The notes beneath the pieces were generated by a model. The model was not told the DNA's origin. It saw only the letters and a list, made by a program, of their open reading frames with translations, and did no database searches. Position numbers and translations under genes: made by a program. Positions 42,717-53,139 of a stretch of 64,000 nucleotides of DNA are shown here, in pieces. Origin of the DNA: Chitinophaga sp. YR627 (lineage in GTDB: Bacteria; Bacteroidota; Bacteroidia; Chitinophagales; Chitinophagaceae); contig NZ_FOUX01000003.1 of the NCBI RefSeq assembly GCF_900114995.1, forward strand, positions 620,001 through 684,000, given 5' to 3'. Each line of letters starts with the position of its first letter. Position 1 is the first letter of the stretch.

Positions 42717-45122
42717 ATGCAGATGATCAGCACTTACATCACCATTGCATTAAGACATCTTGCGAAACGCAAACTGTTTTCGTTTATCAATATTGCAGGA
42801 CTCGCCATTGGCATTACGTTCTCTTTGCTCATTACCGTATACATATGGGAGGAGAAACAAGTCAACCGCGACCTGAACAATCTTCCCCAGCAGTATTTTA
42901 TGCAATCTGCCTGGAAGGCTGATAACATGTACATGCCGCTGATCACTCCTGTGATGCTGGCGAAGGGGCTGCATGATCAATACCCTTCACTGGTGGCTGA
43001 TTATTATCGCACATTCCCCTGTTCTGCCAATGCTACCTACAAAGACAGGCATTTCAGGGTGGGACTCCAGCCGGGCGATACGACTATCGTATCCAATTTC
43101 GGACTGACCATGCTGTATGGTGATCCTAACCGTGCTTTCCGTGATAATAATTCTGTTGTGATCACGGAAGAAACAGCTATGAAGTTCTTTGGCAAGGCGA
43201 ATGCACTTGATGAAGTGCTGACGATAGACACAAGGCAGGATGGTAAGAAAAACTACACTGTTACGGGTATATTGAAGCGTGAGACAAGAGAGAATAGCGT
43301 GACGACCATCAATGGGTTTAAGAATGACATCTTTATGCCGATGCAGAGTGTCGACTACTTTTTAGGTAAAGATGCTGACAAAGACTGGAACAATGTGAGC
43401 ATGGCGTCTTACATTCAACTGAAGCCAGGCGTAACGGCTGCACAGCTGGATGGCCCTATCCGCAAACTGATTGCCATGAACTGCAACCAGCAGCTGAAAG
43501 ACAATATGAGTATTCAGCTGGTCGGACTGGACACCTTCTACCTCGATACCAACAACGGTCTGGTAAGAAAGATGATCTACATACTGGCCATCATTGCAGC
43601 TTTTGTATTGCTGATGGCTGTGATCAACTATGTGAATATCAGTGTAGGTACTTCTACATATCGCCTGAAAGAGATCGGGCTGCGTAAAGTGTTTGGCGGC
43701 AGACGTCAGCAACTGGTCGCACAATTCCTTGCTGAATCAATCGTACTAACCGGTATATCGGCCTTTCTGTCCATTGCTTTCTATGAACTGCTCCGTCCTG
43801 TATTCGGGCAGATCCTGAACAAAACGTTACCCCATGTATGGTCTTTCTCCGGAATGATGGTATTGTTTTATCTGGTGCTGGTGCTGGCTGTCGGACTGAT
43901 AGCAGGTATTTATCCTGCTTTTGTACTTACTGCCAACAATCTGCTGAAAGTACTGAAGGGAAAGATATCAGTAGGAAAAGGGGAGCTTGTTTTCCGAAAA
44001 GCTTCCCTTGTTCTACAGTTCTCCATCGCGATACTGGTATTTGTATGTACACTTTATATTTCCCGCCAGATCAACTATTTCTTCAACAGGGATCTGGGAT
44101 ACAATAAAGAGCAGCTGCTGGTTATTTCTTCTGTGCCCCGTCAATGGGATAGCGCAGGACTGAAACGCCTGGAGCTGTTAAGAGATGAAGTAATGCAGAA
44201 GACTGGCGTGATCAGCGCTACAATTTCTTACGAAGTGCCTGATGGTATGAATGGTGGTAGTGTACCCTTCCTGCCGGAAGGCGCTGCCAGCGATGCGGCG
44301 GTCAATCTGGAAAGACTTATTACAGACGGAAACTATGCTACTACTTTCGGCTTAAAGTTGGTCGCCGGCCGCTTCTTTACAGATCATGACAGTCAGCAGG
44401 ACGTAGTGATCAACGAGACTGCCGTAAAAGCATTGCACCTGACACAGGGTGTTGGTCAGGAAGTACGTATCGCTGGTAATGATACAAGACTGACCGTAAG
44501 GGGTATCGTAAAAGACTTTCACTTCTTTAACATGGGACAGAAGATCGCGCCAATGATCTTCTTTACCCAGCAGGCTATTCCGACGTATCGTTTTCTGAGC
44601 ATCAAACTGAGGACGGCTGATATCAGGAAGAGTATTGCCGGTATTGAATCAACCTTCAAATCCCGATATAACGATTCTCCATTTGATTACTTCTTTATGG
44701 ACGAAAAGTTTCAGGCAATGTACTTCAGTGAAACCCGCCTGAAAAAGGCTGCTGATGTTGCTACCGGATTAAACTTTGTGATTATCTTACTGGGAGCTGC
44801 CGGTGTGGTGGCCTTCAGTCTGACCCGTCGTGCGAAGGAAGTTGGCGTGAGAAAAGTGCTGGGTGCAAATACGCGTAGTATCATCTATCTGTTTCTGAAG
44901 GAATATACCACTGTTATTATCATGGCTAATTTCATTGCCTGGCCGCTTGCCTATTTCCTGGCCAGTAAATGGCTGGATGGATATGCCTACCGCACCAGTA
45001 TGAGTGTGACGCCGTTTATCGTGGCAGGTGGTATTACTTTTAGTTTAACCTATATTCTGATCGCATTACAAAGTTTCCGCACGGCAAATGCCAATCCTAC
45101 CGGATTGCTGAGACATGAATAA
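42717..45122 (+). CDS. FtsX/MacB-type ABC permease 1 of 5
   Basis: The 801-residue permease has the fused double architecture of this group. TM1 (about 18-42) is followed by a MacB-like periplasmic domain and an FtsX core with three TMs (about 280-410, RLKEIGLRKVFGGRRQQLVAQFL). Another TM (about 430-450), a second periplasmic domain and a second FtsX core (about 675-790, RAKEVGVRKVLGAN) complete it. It is the most divergent of the five; its start (TYITIALRHLAKRK) lacks the WRN motif shared by the others, and it ends ANPTGLLRHE. It precedes the ATPase gene by 38 bp. Confidence 0.9.
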   Translation: MQMISTYITIALRHLAKRKLFSFINIAGLAIGITFSLLITVYIWEEKQVNRDLNNLPQQYFMQSAWKADNMYMPLITPVMLAKGLHDQYPSLVADYYRTFPCSANATYKDRHFRVGLQPGDTTIVSNFGLTMLYGDPNRAFRDNNSVVITEETAMKFFGKANALDEVLTIDTRQDGKKNYTVTGILKRETRENSVTTINGFKNDIFMPMQSVDYFLGKDADKDWNNVSMASYIQLKPGVTAAQLDGPIRKLIAMNCNQQLKDNMSIQLVGLDTFYLDTNNGLVRKMIYILAIIAAFVLLMAVINYVNISVGTSTYRLKEIGLRKVFGGRRQQLVAQFLAESIVLTGISAFLSIAFYELLRPVFGQILNKTLPHVWSFSGMMVLFYLVLVLAVGLIAGIYPAFVLTANNLLKVLKGKISVGKGELVFRKASLVLQFSIAILVFVCTLYISRQINYFFNRDLGYNKEQLLVISSVPRQWDSAGLKRLELLRDEVMQKTGVISATISYEVPDGMNGGSVPFLPEGAASDAAVNLERLITDGNYATTFGLKLVAGRFFTDHDSQQDVVINETAVKALHLTQGVGQEVRIAGNDTRLTVRGIVKDFHFFNMGQKIAPMIFFTQQAIPTYRFLSIKLRTADIRKSIAGIESTFKSRYNDSPFDYFFMDEKFQAMYFSETRLKKAADVATGLNFVIILLGAAGVVAFSLTRRAKEVGVRKVLGANTRSIIYLFLKEYTTVIIMANFIAWPLAYFLASKWLDGYAYRTSMSVTPFIVAGGITFSLTYILIALQSFRTANANPTGLLRHE

Positions 45123-45160
45123 TAAAACCCTCATTCTAAAATTTTTAATAAACCGAAGTC

Positions 45161-45850
45161 ATGATACGTACAGTCAATCTTCAAAAGATTTTTACAACAG
45201 AAGAAATTGAGACTTCTGCATTGAATGGCATTAACATGGAAGTAAAGGATGGTGAATTCGTTGCTATCATGGGGCCTTCTGGTTGTGGTAAATCCACTTT
45301 GCTGAATATTCTTGGTCTGCTGGATAACCCCAGTGGTGGAGAATATCATTTCTGGGATCATGAAGTAGCGCGTATGAGCGAACGTCAGCGTGCACAGCTC
45401 AGAAAGGGTTCTATTGGTTTCGTATTCCAGAGTTTCAATCTCATCGACGAACTGACTGTATTTGAAAACGTAGAGTTACCGCTTCTGTACCTGAAAGTAC
45501 CTGCCAGTGAGCGAAAAGAGAAAGTGGAGAAAGTATTGGAGCGTATGAATATCATGCACCGTCGTAATCACTTCCCGCAGCAGTTATCCGGTGGTCAGCA
45601 ACAGCGTGTGGCGATTGCCCGTGCCGTAGTAGCTAATCCGAAGATGATCCTGGCGGATGAGCCTACCGGTAACCTGGATTCTACCAATGGTGAGGAAGTA
45701 ATGAAATTGTTACAGGAACTGAATGAGGCCGGTACGACCATGATCATGGTAACGCACAGCCCTTATGATGCTGGTTTTGCACACCGTGTTGTTAACCTGT
45801 TTGACGGTCGTGTAGTGACTGAAAATATCAAGGAACAGTTCCACGTATAA
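45161..45850 (+). CDS. ABC transporter ATPase 1 (MacB/LolD type)
   Basis: The 229-residue ATPase has Walker [10 protein letters not shown] (38-46), a Q-loop in VFQSFN, signature [14 protein letters not shown] (142 on), Walker B ILADEP, D-loop GNLDS and H-loop VTHS, so it looks fully competent. MacB/LolD-type ATPases drive mechanotransmission: ATP-driven periplasmic movements rather than transport through the membrane. It is one of only two ATPases for five permeases in this cluster. Confidence 0.95.
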   Translation: MIRTVNLQKIFTTEEIETSALNGINMEVKDGEFVAIMGPSGCGKSTLLNILGLLDNPSGGEYHFWDHEVARMSERQRAQLRKGSIGFVFQSFNLIDELTVFENVELPLLYLKVPASERKEKVEKVLERMNIMHRRNHFPQQLSGGQQQRVAIARAVVANPKMILADEPTGNLDSTNGEEVMKLLQELNEAGTTMIMVTHSPYDAGFAHRVVNLFDGRVVTENIKEQFHV

Positions 45851-45896
45851 TAGGCTTGTCTGATATCCCCTTTACTTACTATTTAAACTGACTCAT

Positions 45897-48254
45897 ATGC
45901 TTAACAACTATCTGAGAGTGGGCTGGCGCAATCTCTGGCGCTACAAAATGTACAGTAGTATCAATATTGGCGGTCTGGCGCTCGGATTGGCATTGGGCAT
46001 TCTGCTACTCGTATGGGTACAGGATGAGTTAAGCTATGATAAGTTCCATGAAAAAGGACCTAACCTGTATAAGGCATCGGTTACGTTCACTTCAGGTAGC
46101 GATGTGCAGACCTGGGGAGAGATGCCTGCGCCACTTGCCCTGCATGCCGTAAAAAGAATAGCGGGTGTGCAGCAGGCCGTGCGTATCGCTCCGAACTGGG
46201 GAACTATCTCCAAATTCAACTATAACAATAAGGATATCCATGACGTTAAGGTGGCTTTTGTGGAGCCTTCCTTTTTTACCCTGTTCACGTTTCCTATGTG
46301 GAAGGGCGATAATAACAAGCCCTTTGCTGACAACTCATCACTGGTTATTACGCGTAGTGCTGCGAGAAAATATTTTGGTACTGAAGACGCTGTAGGAAAG
46401 GTGATTGCGGGTGATAAAGACCAATATGTGGTGAGCGGTGTAATGAAGGATTTTCCGACACAATCCACTATTCAGTATGAGTTCCTTATGCCTTATGGTA
46501 TCCTGCAGCAAAAGTTTACCAAAGGAAAATACTGGAATTCGATGGATGAGGATTGGGGTGATTTCGTTTTCACTACATACTTTTTACTGGCGCCGGGTAC
46601 ATCAGTAGCAAAAGTCAGTAAAGAACTGGCGCTGCTGCGTCCTGATGCAAAGCCGGATCCCAATGTAAGATACAATCTTCAGCCTTTGTATGACATGCAC
46701 CTGTATAACGCGGATCTGTCAGAAGGAACGATTAAGATCGTCAGAATATTCCTGATCATTGCGGTAGTAATACTATTGATCGCCTGTGTAAACTATGTGA
46801 ATCTATCAACAGCAAGAGCTATGCAGCGTGCAGCTGAAGTGGGTGTACGTAAACTCATCGGCGCTACCAGAAGACAGCTGTTTGTACAGTTTGTAGTAGA
46901 GTCGGTATTGGTGTTTATCTTATCGCTTGTGCTGGCTATCGTGCTCATTTTATTACTCATACCGTTCTATAATCATCTCACCGGCAAACAGCTTTCTTTC
47001 AGCCTGCAGAACTTCCAGATGATACTAGCCATCGGAGCTGCTATGTTGCTGACGCTGATTGTAGCGGGTATTTATCCGGCAGTATTGCTGTCATCCTTTA
47101 ACCCCTTAAAGACATTAAAAGGCGGACTGACATTATCCGGTGGGAATATCAGTTTCCGCAGGGTACTGGTAGTAGTACAGTTTCTGATCGCCACGGTGCT
47201 TATTGTAAGTACGATCGTTGTTGGTCAGCAGTTACGCTACATAAAAAATAAGGCGATCGGCTATGATAAGGAGAATGTATTCATGTTCGATGGTGGCGCT
47301 ATGTATAGCCATATGCAAACAGCCCTGCAGGAGTTGAATACTGCTCCCGGCGTTGTTGTAGCTGCAAATGCCAATACCAGGCTGACGTCTATTGACAACA
47401 GTACCGGTGACACGGAATGGGACGGTAAAAGTGAAAAAGAATCGATGATAGCGCATACTATCAGCGGAGATAAAAACTTTATGGAGATGATGAAACTCCA
47501 GTTTATTGCCGGACAAAACTTCACCAATTCAAAGGCTGATTCCAATCATTATATCATCAATGAAACCGCTGCCAAAATGATGGGTATGAAAGCCCCTGTA
47601 GGTAAACGTTTCAAGCTCTGGAGTTTCGATGGTACTATTGTCGGTGTGGTAAAAGATTTTCACTATGCGTCTATGCATGAAAAGATAGGACCTGTCGTAT
47701 TCTATTACAGGGCGGAGAACAATATCGTATATGTGAAAACAAAACCTGGTCAGGCACAACAGGCCATTACTTCGGCACAGCAATTATACAAAAGGTATAA
47801 TGCAAGCGCCCCTTTCAACTACGCATTTATTGATAATAATCTGGATAACCTGTATAAGATGGACAGACGTACCGGTAATCTGTTCGACTACTTTGCGGGT
47901 GTCGCGATCTTCATCAGTTGTCTTGGATTGTTTGGTCTTGCCACTTTTGCTACAGGACAACGCGTAAAAGAGATCGGCGTGAGAAAGGTATTGGGCGCGT
48001 CTGTTACCAATATCGTTGCACTGCTGACCAGCGACTTTCTGAAGATAATATTGATCTCTATCCTATTGGCTATCCCTGCCGCCTGGTATATCATGAACAG
48101 GTGGCTGGAGGACTATGCATACCGCATCAGTATCAGCTGGTGGGTATTTGCCATAGCTGGTTTGCTTGCTGTAGCTGTAGCCCTGCTGACTGTTAGTTTC
48201 CAGGCCATAAAAGCAGCATTAAGAAATCCTGTACGCTCATTAAGAACTGAATAG
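45897..48254 (+). CDS. FtsX/MacB-type ABC permease 2 of 5
   Basis: The 785-residue permease begins MLNNYLRVGWRNLWRYK with TM1 at about 22-42. Further TM helices are at about 280-300, 331-358, 375-400, 423-445, 662-687, 710-735 and 747-768, giving eight in all and two large periplasmic domains. The FtsX cores carry AAEVGVRKLIGATRRQL and VKEIGVRKVLGAS. It ends NPVRSLRTE, a tail shared with permeases 3 to 5. The next gene starts 21 bp downstream. Confidence 0.92.
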   Translation: MLNNYLRVGWRNLWRYKMYSSINIGGLALGLALGILLLVWVQDELSYDKFHEKGPNLYKASVTFTSGSDVQTWGEMPAPLALHAVKRIAGVQQAVRIAPNWGTISKFNYNNKDIHDVKVAFVEPSFFTLFTFPMWKGDNNKPFADNSSLVITRSAARKYFGTEDAVGKVIAGDKDQYVVSGVMKDFPTQSTIQYEFLMPYGILQQKFTKGKYWNSMDEDWGDFVFTTYFLLAPGTSVAKVSKELALLRPDAKPDPNVRYNLQPLYDMHLYNADLSEGTIKIVRIFLIIAVVILLIACVNYVNLSTARAMQRAAEVGVRKLIGATRRQLFVQFVVESVLVFILSLVLAIVLILLLIPFYNHLTGKQLSFSLQNFQMILAIGAAMLLTLIVAGIYPAVLLSSFNPLKTLKGGLTLSGGNISFRRVLVVVQFLIATVLIVSTIVVGQQLRYIKNKAIGYDKENVFMFDGGAMYSHMQTALQELNTAPGVVVAANANTRLTSIDNSTGDTEWDGKSEKESMIAHTISGDKNFMEMMKLQFIAGQNFTNSKADSNHYIINETAAKMMGMKAPVGKRFKLWSFDGTIVGVVKDFHYASMHEKIGPVVFYYRAENNIVYVKTKPGQAQQAITSAQQLYKRYNASAPFNYAFIDNNLDNLYKMDRRTGNLFDYFAGVAIFISCLGLFGLATFATGQRVKEIGVRKVLGASVTNIVALLTSDFLKIILISILLAIPAAWYIMNRWLEDYAYRISISWWVFAIAGLLAVAVALLTVSFQAIKAALRNPVRSLRTE

Positions 48255-48275
48255 TCCACTTTATAAAACGGGGTT

Positions 48276-50666
48276 ATGTTAAAGAATTATCTCAAAATCG
48301 CCTGGAGGAATATCAGAAAGCAAAAGTTCTATTCCTTCATTAACATACTGGGGCTGACAATAGGGATGACCTGTTGCTTCCTGATCTTTATCTATGTGCG
48401 GTTCGAACTGAGTTATGATAAATTTCATGAAAAGAAAGAAAACATCTACAGGGTTGTCACGGATGTAAAGACGCCGACCGAGGTGATCGAAGCAGATATT
48501 ACTTCTGCACCGATGGGGCCGAATCTGAAAGCTGACTACCCTGAAGTAAAATCTGCTGTGCGGGTCTACTTCACACAAATGCTGGTAAATGTCGGAGACA
48601 ATAAATACCAGGAAGATAAACTGGCTCTTCCAGATTCTACTTTCTTTGAGGTATTTACCTTTCCATTGGTGAGCGGTAATCCTAAGACCGCATTGAATGA
48701 ACCTTTCAGTGTGGTGCTGACGGAAAGTAAAGCGAAGAAGTATTTCGGATCGACTAATGTGATCGGGAAGACAATTCAGACAGGGGGTGGGAAAAATACG
48801 CTGAAAGTGACAGGTGTGATGAAAGACGTACCAGAGAATTCGCAGATGCCTTTTGATATGCTGTTCTCTCTATCAACTTATAAGGCACTTGGTGTTGATC
48901 TGGAGCGTTCATGGGGGAATTTCGGCGCTACGACATATCTCCTGCTGGAAAAAGGTGCAGATGCTGCAAAGCTGGAAAAGAAGCTGCCTGCGTTTATGGA
49001 GCGTCATATAGGTGAGCAGATGAAGAAGAATAACATGCACTATACGCTGCACCTGGAACGCTTTGAGGATGTATATATGCATTCGAAACGAACAGGTGCT
49101 ACGCTTGCTCATGGTAGTATTACGAATGTTTATATTTTTTCTTTTGTCGCTCTGTTCATTATGTTGATTGCTGTGATCAATTTTGTTAACCTGGCTACTG
49201 CAAGAGCCACAGAAAGAGCGAGAGAAGTAGGTGTGCGTAAAGCTGTTGGTGCATATGAGTCACAACTCACTTTACAGTTTCTGAGTGAAACCATGATGTT
49301 AAGTCTGTTTGCATTCTTTTTGTCCGCTATATTATGTCAGCTGTTATTGCCTTCGTTTAATCTGCTGGCAGGAAAAGAAATTGCTGTTAATATATTCAAA
49401 ACAGGTATTGTAGGACTGTTTCTGCTGATGGCTATTTTAATAGGGCTGGTGGCCGGTATTTATCCTGCGCTGGTATTATCATCTTATAAGCCTGTTGTGG
49501 TATTGAAGGGTGCTTTCAGCAGCAGCAATAAAGGCCTATTCCTGAGAAGGAGTCTGGTGGTTTTGCAGTTCGTGATTACAATCGTGCTGATTGCCGGTGT
49601 GATCATTGTCTATAACCAATTGCGTTATATGCAGTCACGTGATCTCGGTTTTAAGAAGGACCAGCAACTGGTGGTGAATTTCGACGTAGATGATATGAAG
49701 GTTAAATGGGTGGATATTAAGCAACAGGTAGCTAGTTTACCTGGTGTAATGGGATGTACCTTTTCTTCTTCGATACCCAGTGCATTTCATAATTCTGCGT
49801 ACAGCAATATGGAGCTGAAGAGCGGCGATATGCAGGCGAGCAATATCAACCTTTATTTTGTGGATTATGATTTTATAAAACAATATGGCATTAAGGTAAT
49901 AGCCGGGCGTGCGTTCTCGGAGGCGATGGGTACTGACAGCACGCAGGCGATGATTGTAAATGAGGCAACAGTTGCATCTCTTGGATATAGTAAGCCGGAA
50001 GAAATCATAGGCAGAAAATTCAATCAGTGGGGACGGGACGGAAAGGTCATTGGTGTTGTTAAGAATTTCAACTATCACTCGTTGAAAGATGAAGTGGCTC
50101 CACTGACGATGCGAATTGAGCCCGGCGGATTCGCACCGATGACCATTACTGTTAACTCTGTCAATCTGAAAAAAGTGCTTGCAGGTGTAGAGGCCGTTTA
50201 TAACAGATATGCCCCGGAGGGCCGGTTTGATTATTATTTCGTTGATGAGGCATTTGATAAGCAATATAGAGCTGAGCATCGTTTTGGCCGTCTGGTGCTG
50301 ACATTTACAGTACTGGCTATTTTCCTTGCCACTTTAGGTTTGTTAGGCCTTATTTCCTATATCGTGATCCAGCGTACCAAAGAGATCGGTATCCGTAAAG
50401 TATTGGGGGCTTCTGTGGGCAGCATTTTGTTCCTGTTGTCCAGCGACTTCCTGAAACTGGTGGTGATTGCTCTGCTGGTGGCTACGCCAATGGCCTGGTA
50501 CCTGATGTATCAATGGCTGAAAGATTTTGCATACCGTGTAGATATTCAATGGTGGGTGTTTGTGTTGTCCGGCGGTCTTGCAGTCATCCTTGCATTGATC
50601 ACCGTATATGTGCAGACTGTAAAAACAGCGCTGACAAGTCCGGTGAAATCATTGCGAACCGAATAA
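48276..50666 (+). CDS. FtsX/MacB-type ABC permease 3 of 5
   Basis: The 796-residue permease begins MLKNYLKIAWRNIRKQKFYSF and has the same double FtsX layout. Motifs are AREVGVRKAVGAYESQL in the first core and TKEIGIRKVLGAS in the second, and it ends SPVKSLRTE. Its N-terminal FELSYDKFHEKKENIYRV segment is very close to the same region of permease 2 (ELSYDKFHEKGPNLYKA), which points to tandem duplication. A terminator-like hairpin separates it from permease 4. Confidence 0.92.
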   Translation: MLKNYLKIAWRNIRKQKFYSFINILGLTIGMTCCFLIFIYVRFELSYDKFHEKKENIYRVVTDVKTPTEVIEADITSAPMGPNLKADYPEVKSAVRVYFTQMLVNVGDNKYQEDKLALPDSTFFEVFTFPLVSGNPKTALNEPFSVVLTESKAKKYFGSTNVIGKTIQTGGGKNTLKVTGVMKDVPENSQMPFDMLFSLSTYKALGVDLERSWGNFGATTYLLLEKGADAAKLEKKLPAFMERHIGEQMKKNNMHYTLHLERFEDVYMHSKRTGATLAHGSITNVYIFSFVALFIMLIAVINFVNLATARATERAREVGVRKAVGAYESQLTLQFLSETMMLSLFAFFLSAILCQLLLPSFNLLAGKEIAVNIFKTGIVGLFLLMAILIGLVAGIYPALVLSSYKPVVVLKGAFSSSNKGLFLRRSLVVLQFVITIVLIAGVIIVYNQLRYMQSRDLGFKKDQQLVVNFDVDDMKVKWVDIKQQVASLPGVMGCTFSSSIPSAFHNSAYSNMELKSGDMQASNINLYFVDYDFIKQYGIKVIAGRAFSEAMGTDSTQAMIVNEATVASLGYSKPEEIIGRKFNQWGRDGKVIGVVKNFNYHSLKDEVAPLTMRIEPGGFAPMTITVNSVNLKKVLAGVEAVYNRYAPEGRFDYYFVDEAFDKQYRAEHRFGRLVLTFTVLAIFLATLGLLGLISYIVIQRTKEIGIRKVLGASVGSILFLLSSDFLKLVVIALLVATPMAWYLMYQWLKDFAYRVDIQWWVFVLSGGLAVILALITVYVQTVKTALTSPVKSLRTE

Positions 50667-50710
50667 GTTTCTTTAGTAGTTACGTTTAAATATGACAAGT
50701 GAAATGTACC

Positions 50711-50744
50711 ATGGGCAGGTCTCTACCAGCCCATAATTTTCTTT
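50711..50744 (+). terminator. Terminator-like hairpin inside the permease array
   Basis: ATGGGCAGGT (50711-50720) pairs with ACCAGCCCAT (50725-50734), one A-A mismatch, around CTCT. The T-rich tract AATTTTCTTTC follows. It lies in the largest gap of the permease array (99 bp) and may partly stop transcription. TAATTTTC at 50734-50741, one base off the -7 consensus, overlaps its end. Confidence 0.5.
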
Positions 50745-50765
50745 CATGCAATTAAAAAGGGTACT

Positions 50766-53108
50766 ATGGTAAAGAGTTATATAAAAATAGCCTGGAGGAA
50801 TTTGTGGCGAAACCGCACATTTTCCGCGATCAATATAGCCGGTCTGACCGTTGGGATGGCCGTGAGTTTTACATTATTACTATACGTCCTGTTTCAGTTC
50901 AGTTATGACGGGTTTCATGACCATGGTAAAGATATCTATCATCTTAAATTAGGCGCAGATGGCGGGCCTAATACACCCGTGCCACTGGGGCCATTTGTGG
51001 AGAAGAATATACCGGAAGTGAAAGCCGTTGTGCGGGCTACCTATCTCACACCTCATTTATTGAAGGTAGGAGATAAGTCGGTTAAGCAGCAGGGTATTTT
51101 TACTGACCCCGGTTTCCTGGATGTATTTACTTTCCCATTGGTGAAGGGGCAGGGTACATTGAAAGATGAAAATGTCATCGTTCTTACAGAAAGTACCGCC
51201 CGTAAATTATTTGGTGATGCAGACCCGATCGGACAGATCGTCAATTTTGATATTACACATCCGCTGGTTGTACAGGGTGTTGTAAAGGACCCTCCTAAGA
51301 ACTCTACTATCCGATTTGCTTATCTGTTAAGCTGGAAGTTGTGCTTGCAGATGATGCCATGGGTAGGTGAGGAAGAGTGGGGTAACTTCGGTATCAACAC
51401 GTTTGTGCAGTTAAATCCGGCATCTGATGCTGTGATGGCAGGACGTAAAATTAGGAATCTTCTCCATGAGCAATCTAAGGGAATACCTGAAACGACCTAT
51501 CTCATCATGCATCCGATGAGCGAATGGAAATTATACTCAGAGATAAAAGATGGTAAAGTAATCGGTGGTGAGATCAGTGCTGTACGTCTGTTTGCCTTGC
51601 TGGCATTGGGTATTTTGCTGATCGCGTGTGTGAACTTTATGAACCTTAGCACCGCGCAGAGTGAAAGAAGAGCCAAAGAAGTGGGTGTAAGGAAAGCGAT
51701 TGGGGCTAACAAGCGTACCCTGATCGGACAGTTCATGTATGAGTCCATGATGCTGGTGTTTATTTCTCTGGTACTGGCGTTGGTATTGATGTGGATCATC
51801 CTTCCCCGTTTTAATGCATTAACAGATAGTTCGCTGCAATTATCACTGGCGCCTGCTTATTTCTGGCTTGCTATAATATTGCTGGCTGTTGTAACCGGCT
51901 TTGTTGCGGGTAGTTATCCGGCTTTTGTATTGTCTTCTTTCAAGCCTATAAAGGTGTTAAAAGGCGGATTAGTAGAAGTAAAGGGCAGCTTTAAGTCAAG
52001 ACAGTCGCTGGTCGTATTTCAGTTTACGTTGGCCATTGTGTTGATCCTGGTGACGATCGTTATTTACAGACAAATAGATTTTATCCGCAATCGTCCTTTG
52101 GGCTATGATACAAAAGGATTGGTAGATGTAGAGCTGGAAGGGAAAGTATATGATAATTATGATGCTTTCAGACAGGAAGCTATTGCATCAGGTGCTGCTG
52201 TTAATGGCAGTATCATGATGAGTTCCATTGCACAGATCGGAGGTAGTGTATGGGGCTTGAAATGGCCGGGACAATTGCCTGGTGAAGAGAATATCAACTT
52301 CGGTATTATCACGGCTACGGAAAACTTCATTTCCACTTTCGGTATACAATTAAAAGAAGGCCGTGATTTTCAGTCGGCGGCAGACTCTCTATCGATCATA
52401 CTGAATGAGGCTGCTGTAAAGACGATGCATCTGAAAGATCCTGTACCTGGACAGCAGATCGTGTTGAATGGAGAAAAGAGGACGGTTACCGGAATCGTAA
52501 AGGATTTTGTGTGGATGAAATCTTATATGCCGGCTACGCCTGCTGTGATACCTTACAATCCTTCCTGGAGAGGTATGCTGACTATTAAGCTGAATCCGGC
52601 ATTATCAGTTAGTGATGGAATCGCACGTCTGGAAAAAGTATATCACAGGTTAAACCCCGATTACCCATTTGAATATGCTTTTGTAGATGCGACTTATGAG
52701 CGTAAATATGCCTATGAGAAATTGCTGGGTGTGATGATCAATGTTTTTGCCACACTGGCGATCGTGATCAGTTGTATGGGCTTGCTGGGATTATCTGTTT
52801 TTGCAGCTGCGCGCAGGAGAAAAGAGATCGGTATCCGTAAGGTAATGGGAGCAGGTGTGGCACAGGTCACCATGCTATTATCCAAAGACTTTCTGAAACC
52901 GGTATTGATAGCCATTGTGATCGCTTCACCGGTGGCCTCTTATATTATGATAAAATGGTTGCAACAGTATACCTATCGTATTTCACTGGAATGGTGGATG
53001 TATGCGCTGGCTGGCATTACGGCTATTGCGATCGCATTGATGACGGTAAGTATTCAATCTGTCAGGGCGGCATTGATGAACCCTGTGAAGGCATTACGTT
53101 CGGAATAA
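50766..53108 (+). CDS. FtsX/MacB-type ABC permease 4 of 5
   Basis: The 780-residue permease begins MVKSYIKIAWRNLWRNRTFSA. It has two FtsX cores (AKEVGVRKAIGANKRTL and RKEIGIRKVMGAG), two periplasmic domains and the common end NPVKALRSE. It starts after the 99-bp gap with the terminator-like hairpin and lies 31 bp before permease 5. Confidence 0.92.
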   Translation: MVKSYIKIAWRNLWRNRTFSAINIAGLTVGMAVSFTLLLYVLFQFSYDGFHDHGKDIYHLKLGADGGPNTPVPLGPFVEKNIPEVKAVVRATYLTPHLLKVGDKSVKQQGIFTDPGFLDVFTFPLVKGQGTLKDENVIVLTESTARKLFGDADPIGQIVNFDITHPLVVQGVVKDPPKNSTIRFAYLLSWKLCLQMMPWVGEEEWGNFGINTFVQLNPASDAVMAGRKIRNLLHEQSKGIPETTYLIMHPMSEWKLYSEIKDGKVIGGEISAVRLFALLALGILLIACVNFMNLSTAQSERRAKEVGVRKAIGANKRTLIGQFMYESMMLVFISLVLALVLMWIILPRFNALTDSSLQLSLAPAYFWLAIILLAVVTGFVAGSYPAFVLSSFKPIKVLKGGLVEVKGSFKSRQSLVVFQFTLAIVLILVTIVIYRQIDFIRNRPLGYDTKGLVDVELEGKVYDNYDAFRQEAIASGAAVNGSIMMSSIAQIGGSVWGLKWPGQLPGEENINFGIITATENFISTFGIQLKEGRDFQSAADSLSIILNEAAVKTMHLKDPVPGQQIVLNGEKRTVTGIVKDFVWMKSYMPATPAVIPYNPSWRGMLTIKLNPALSVSDGIARLEKVYHRLNPDYPFEYAFVDATYERKYAYEKLLGVMINVFATLAIVISCMGLLGLSVFAAARRRKEIGIRKVMGAGVAQVTMLLSKDFLKPVLIAIVIASPVASYIMIKWLQQYTYRISLEWWMYALAGITAIAIALMTVSIQSVRAALMNPVKALRSE

Positions 53109-53139
53109 CATCAGCCAACTGTGTTAAATCAAAAAACAG

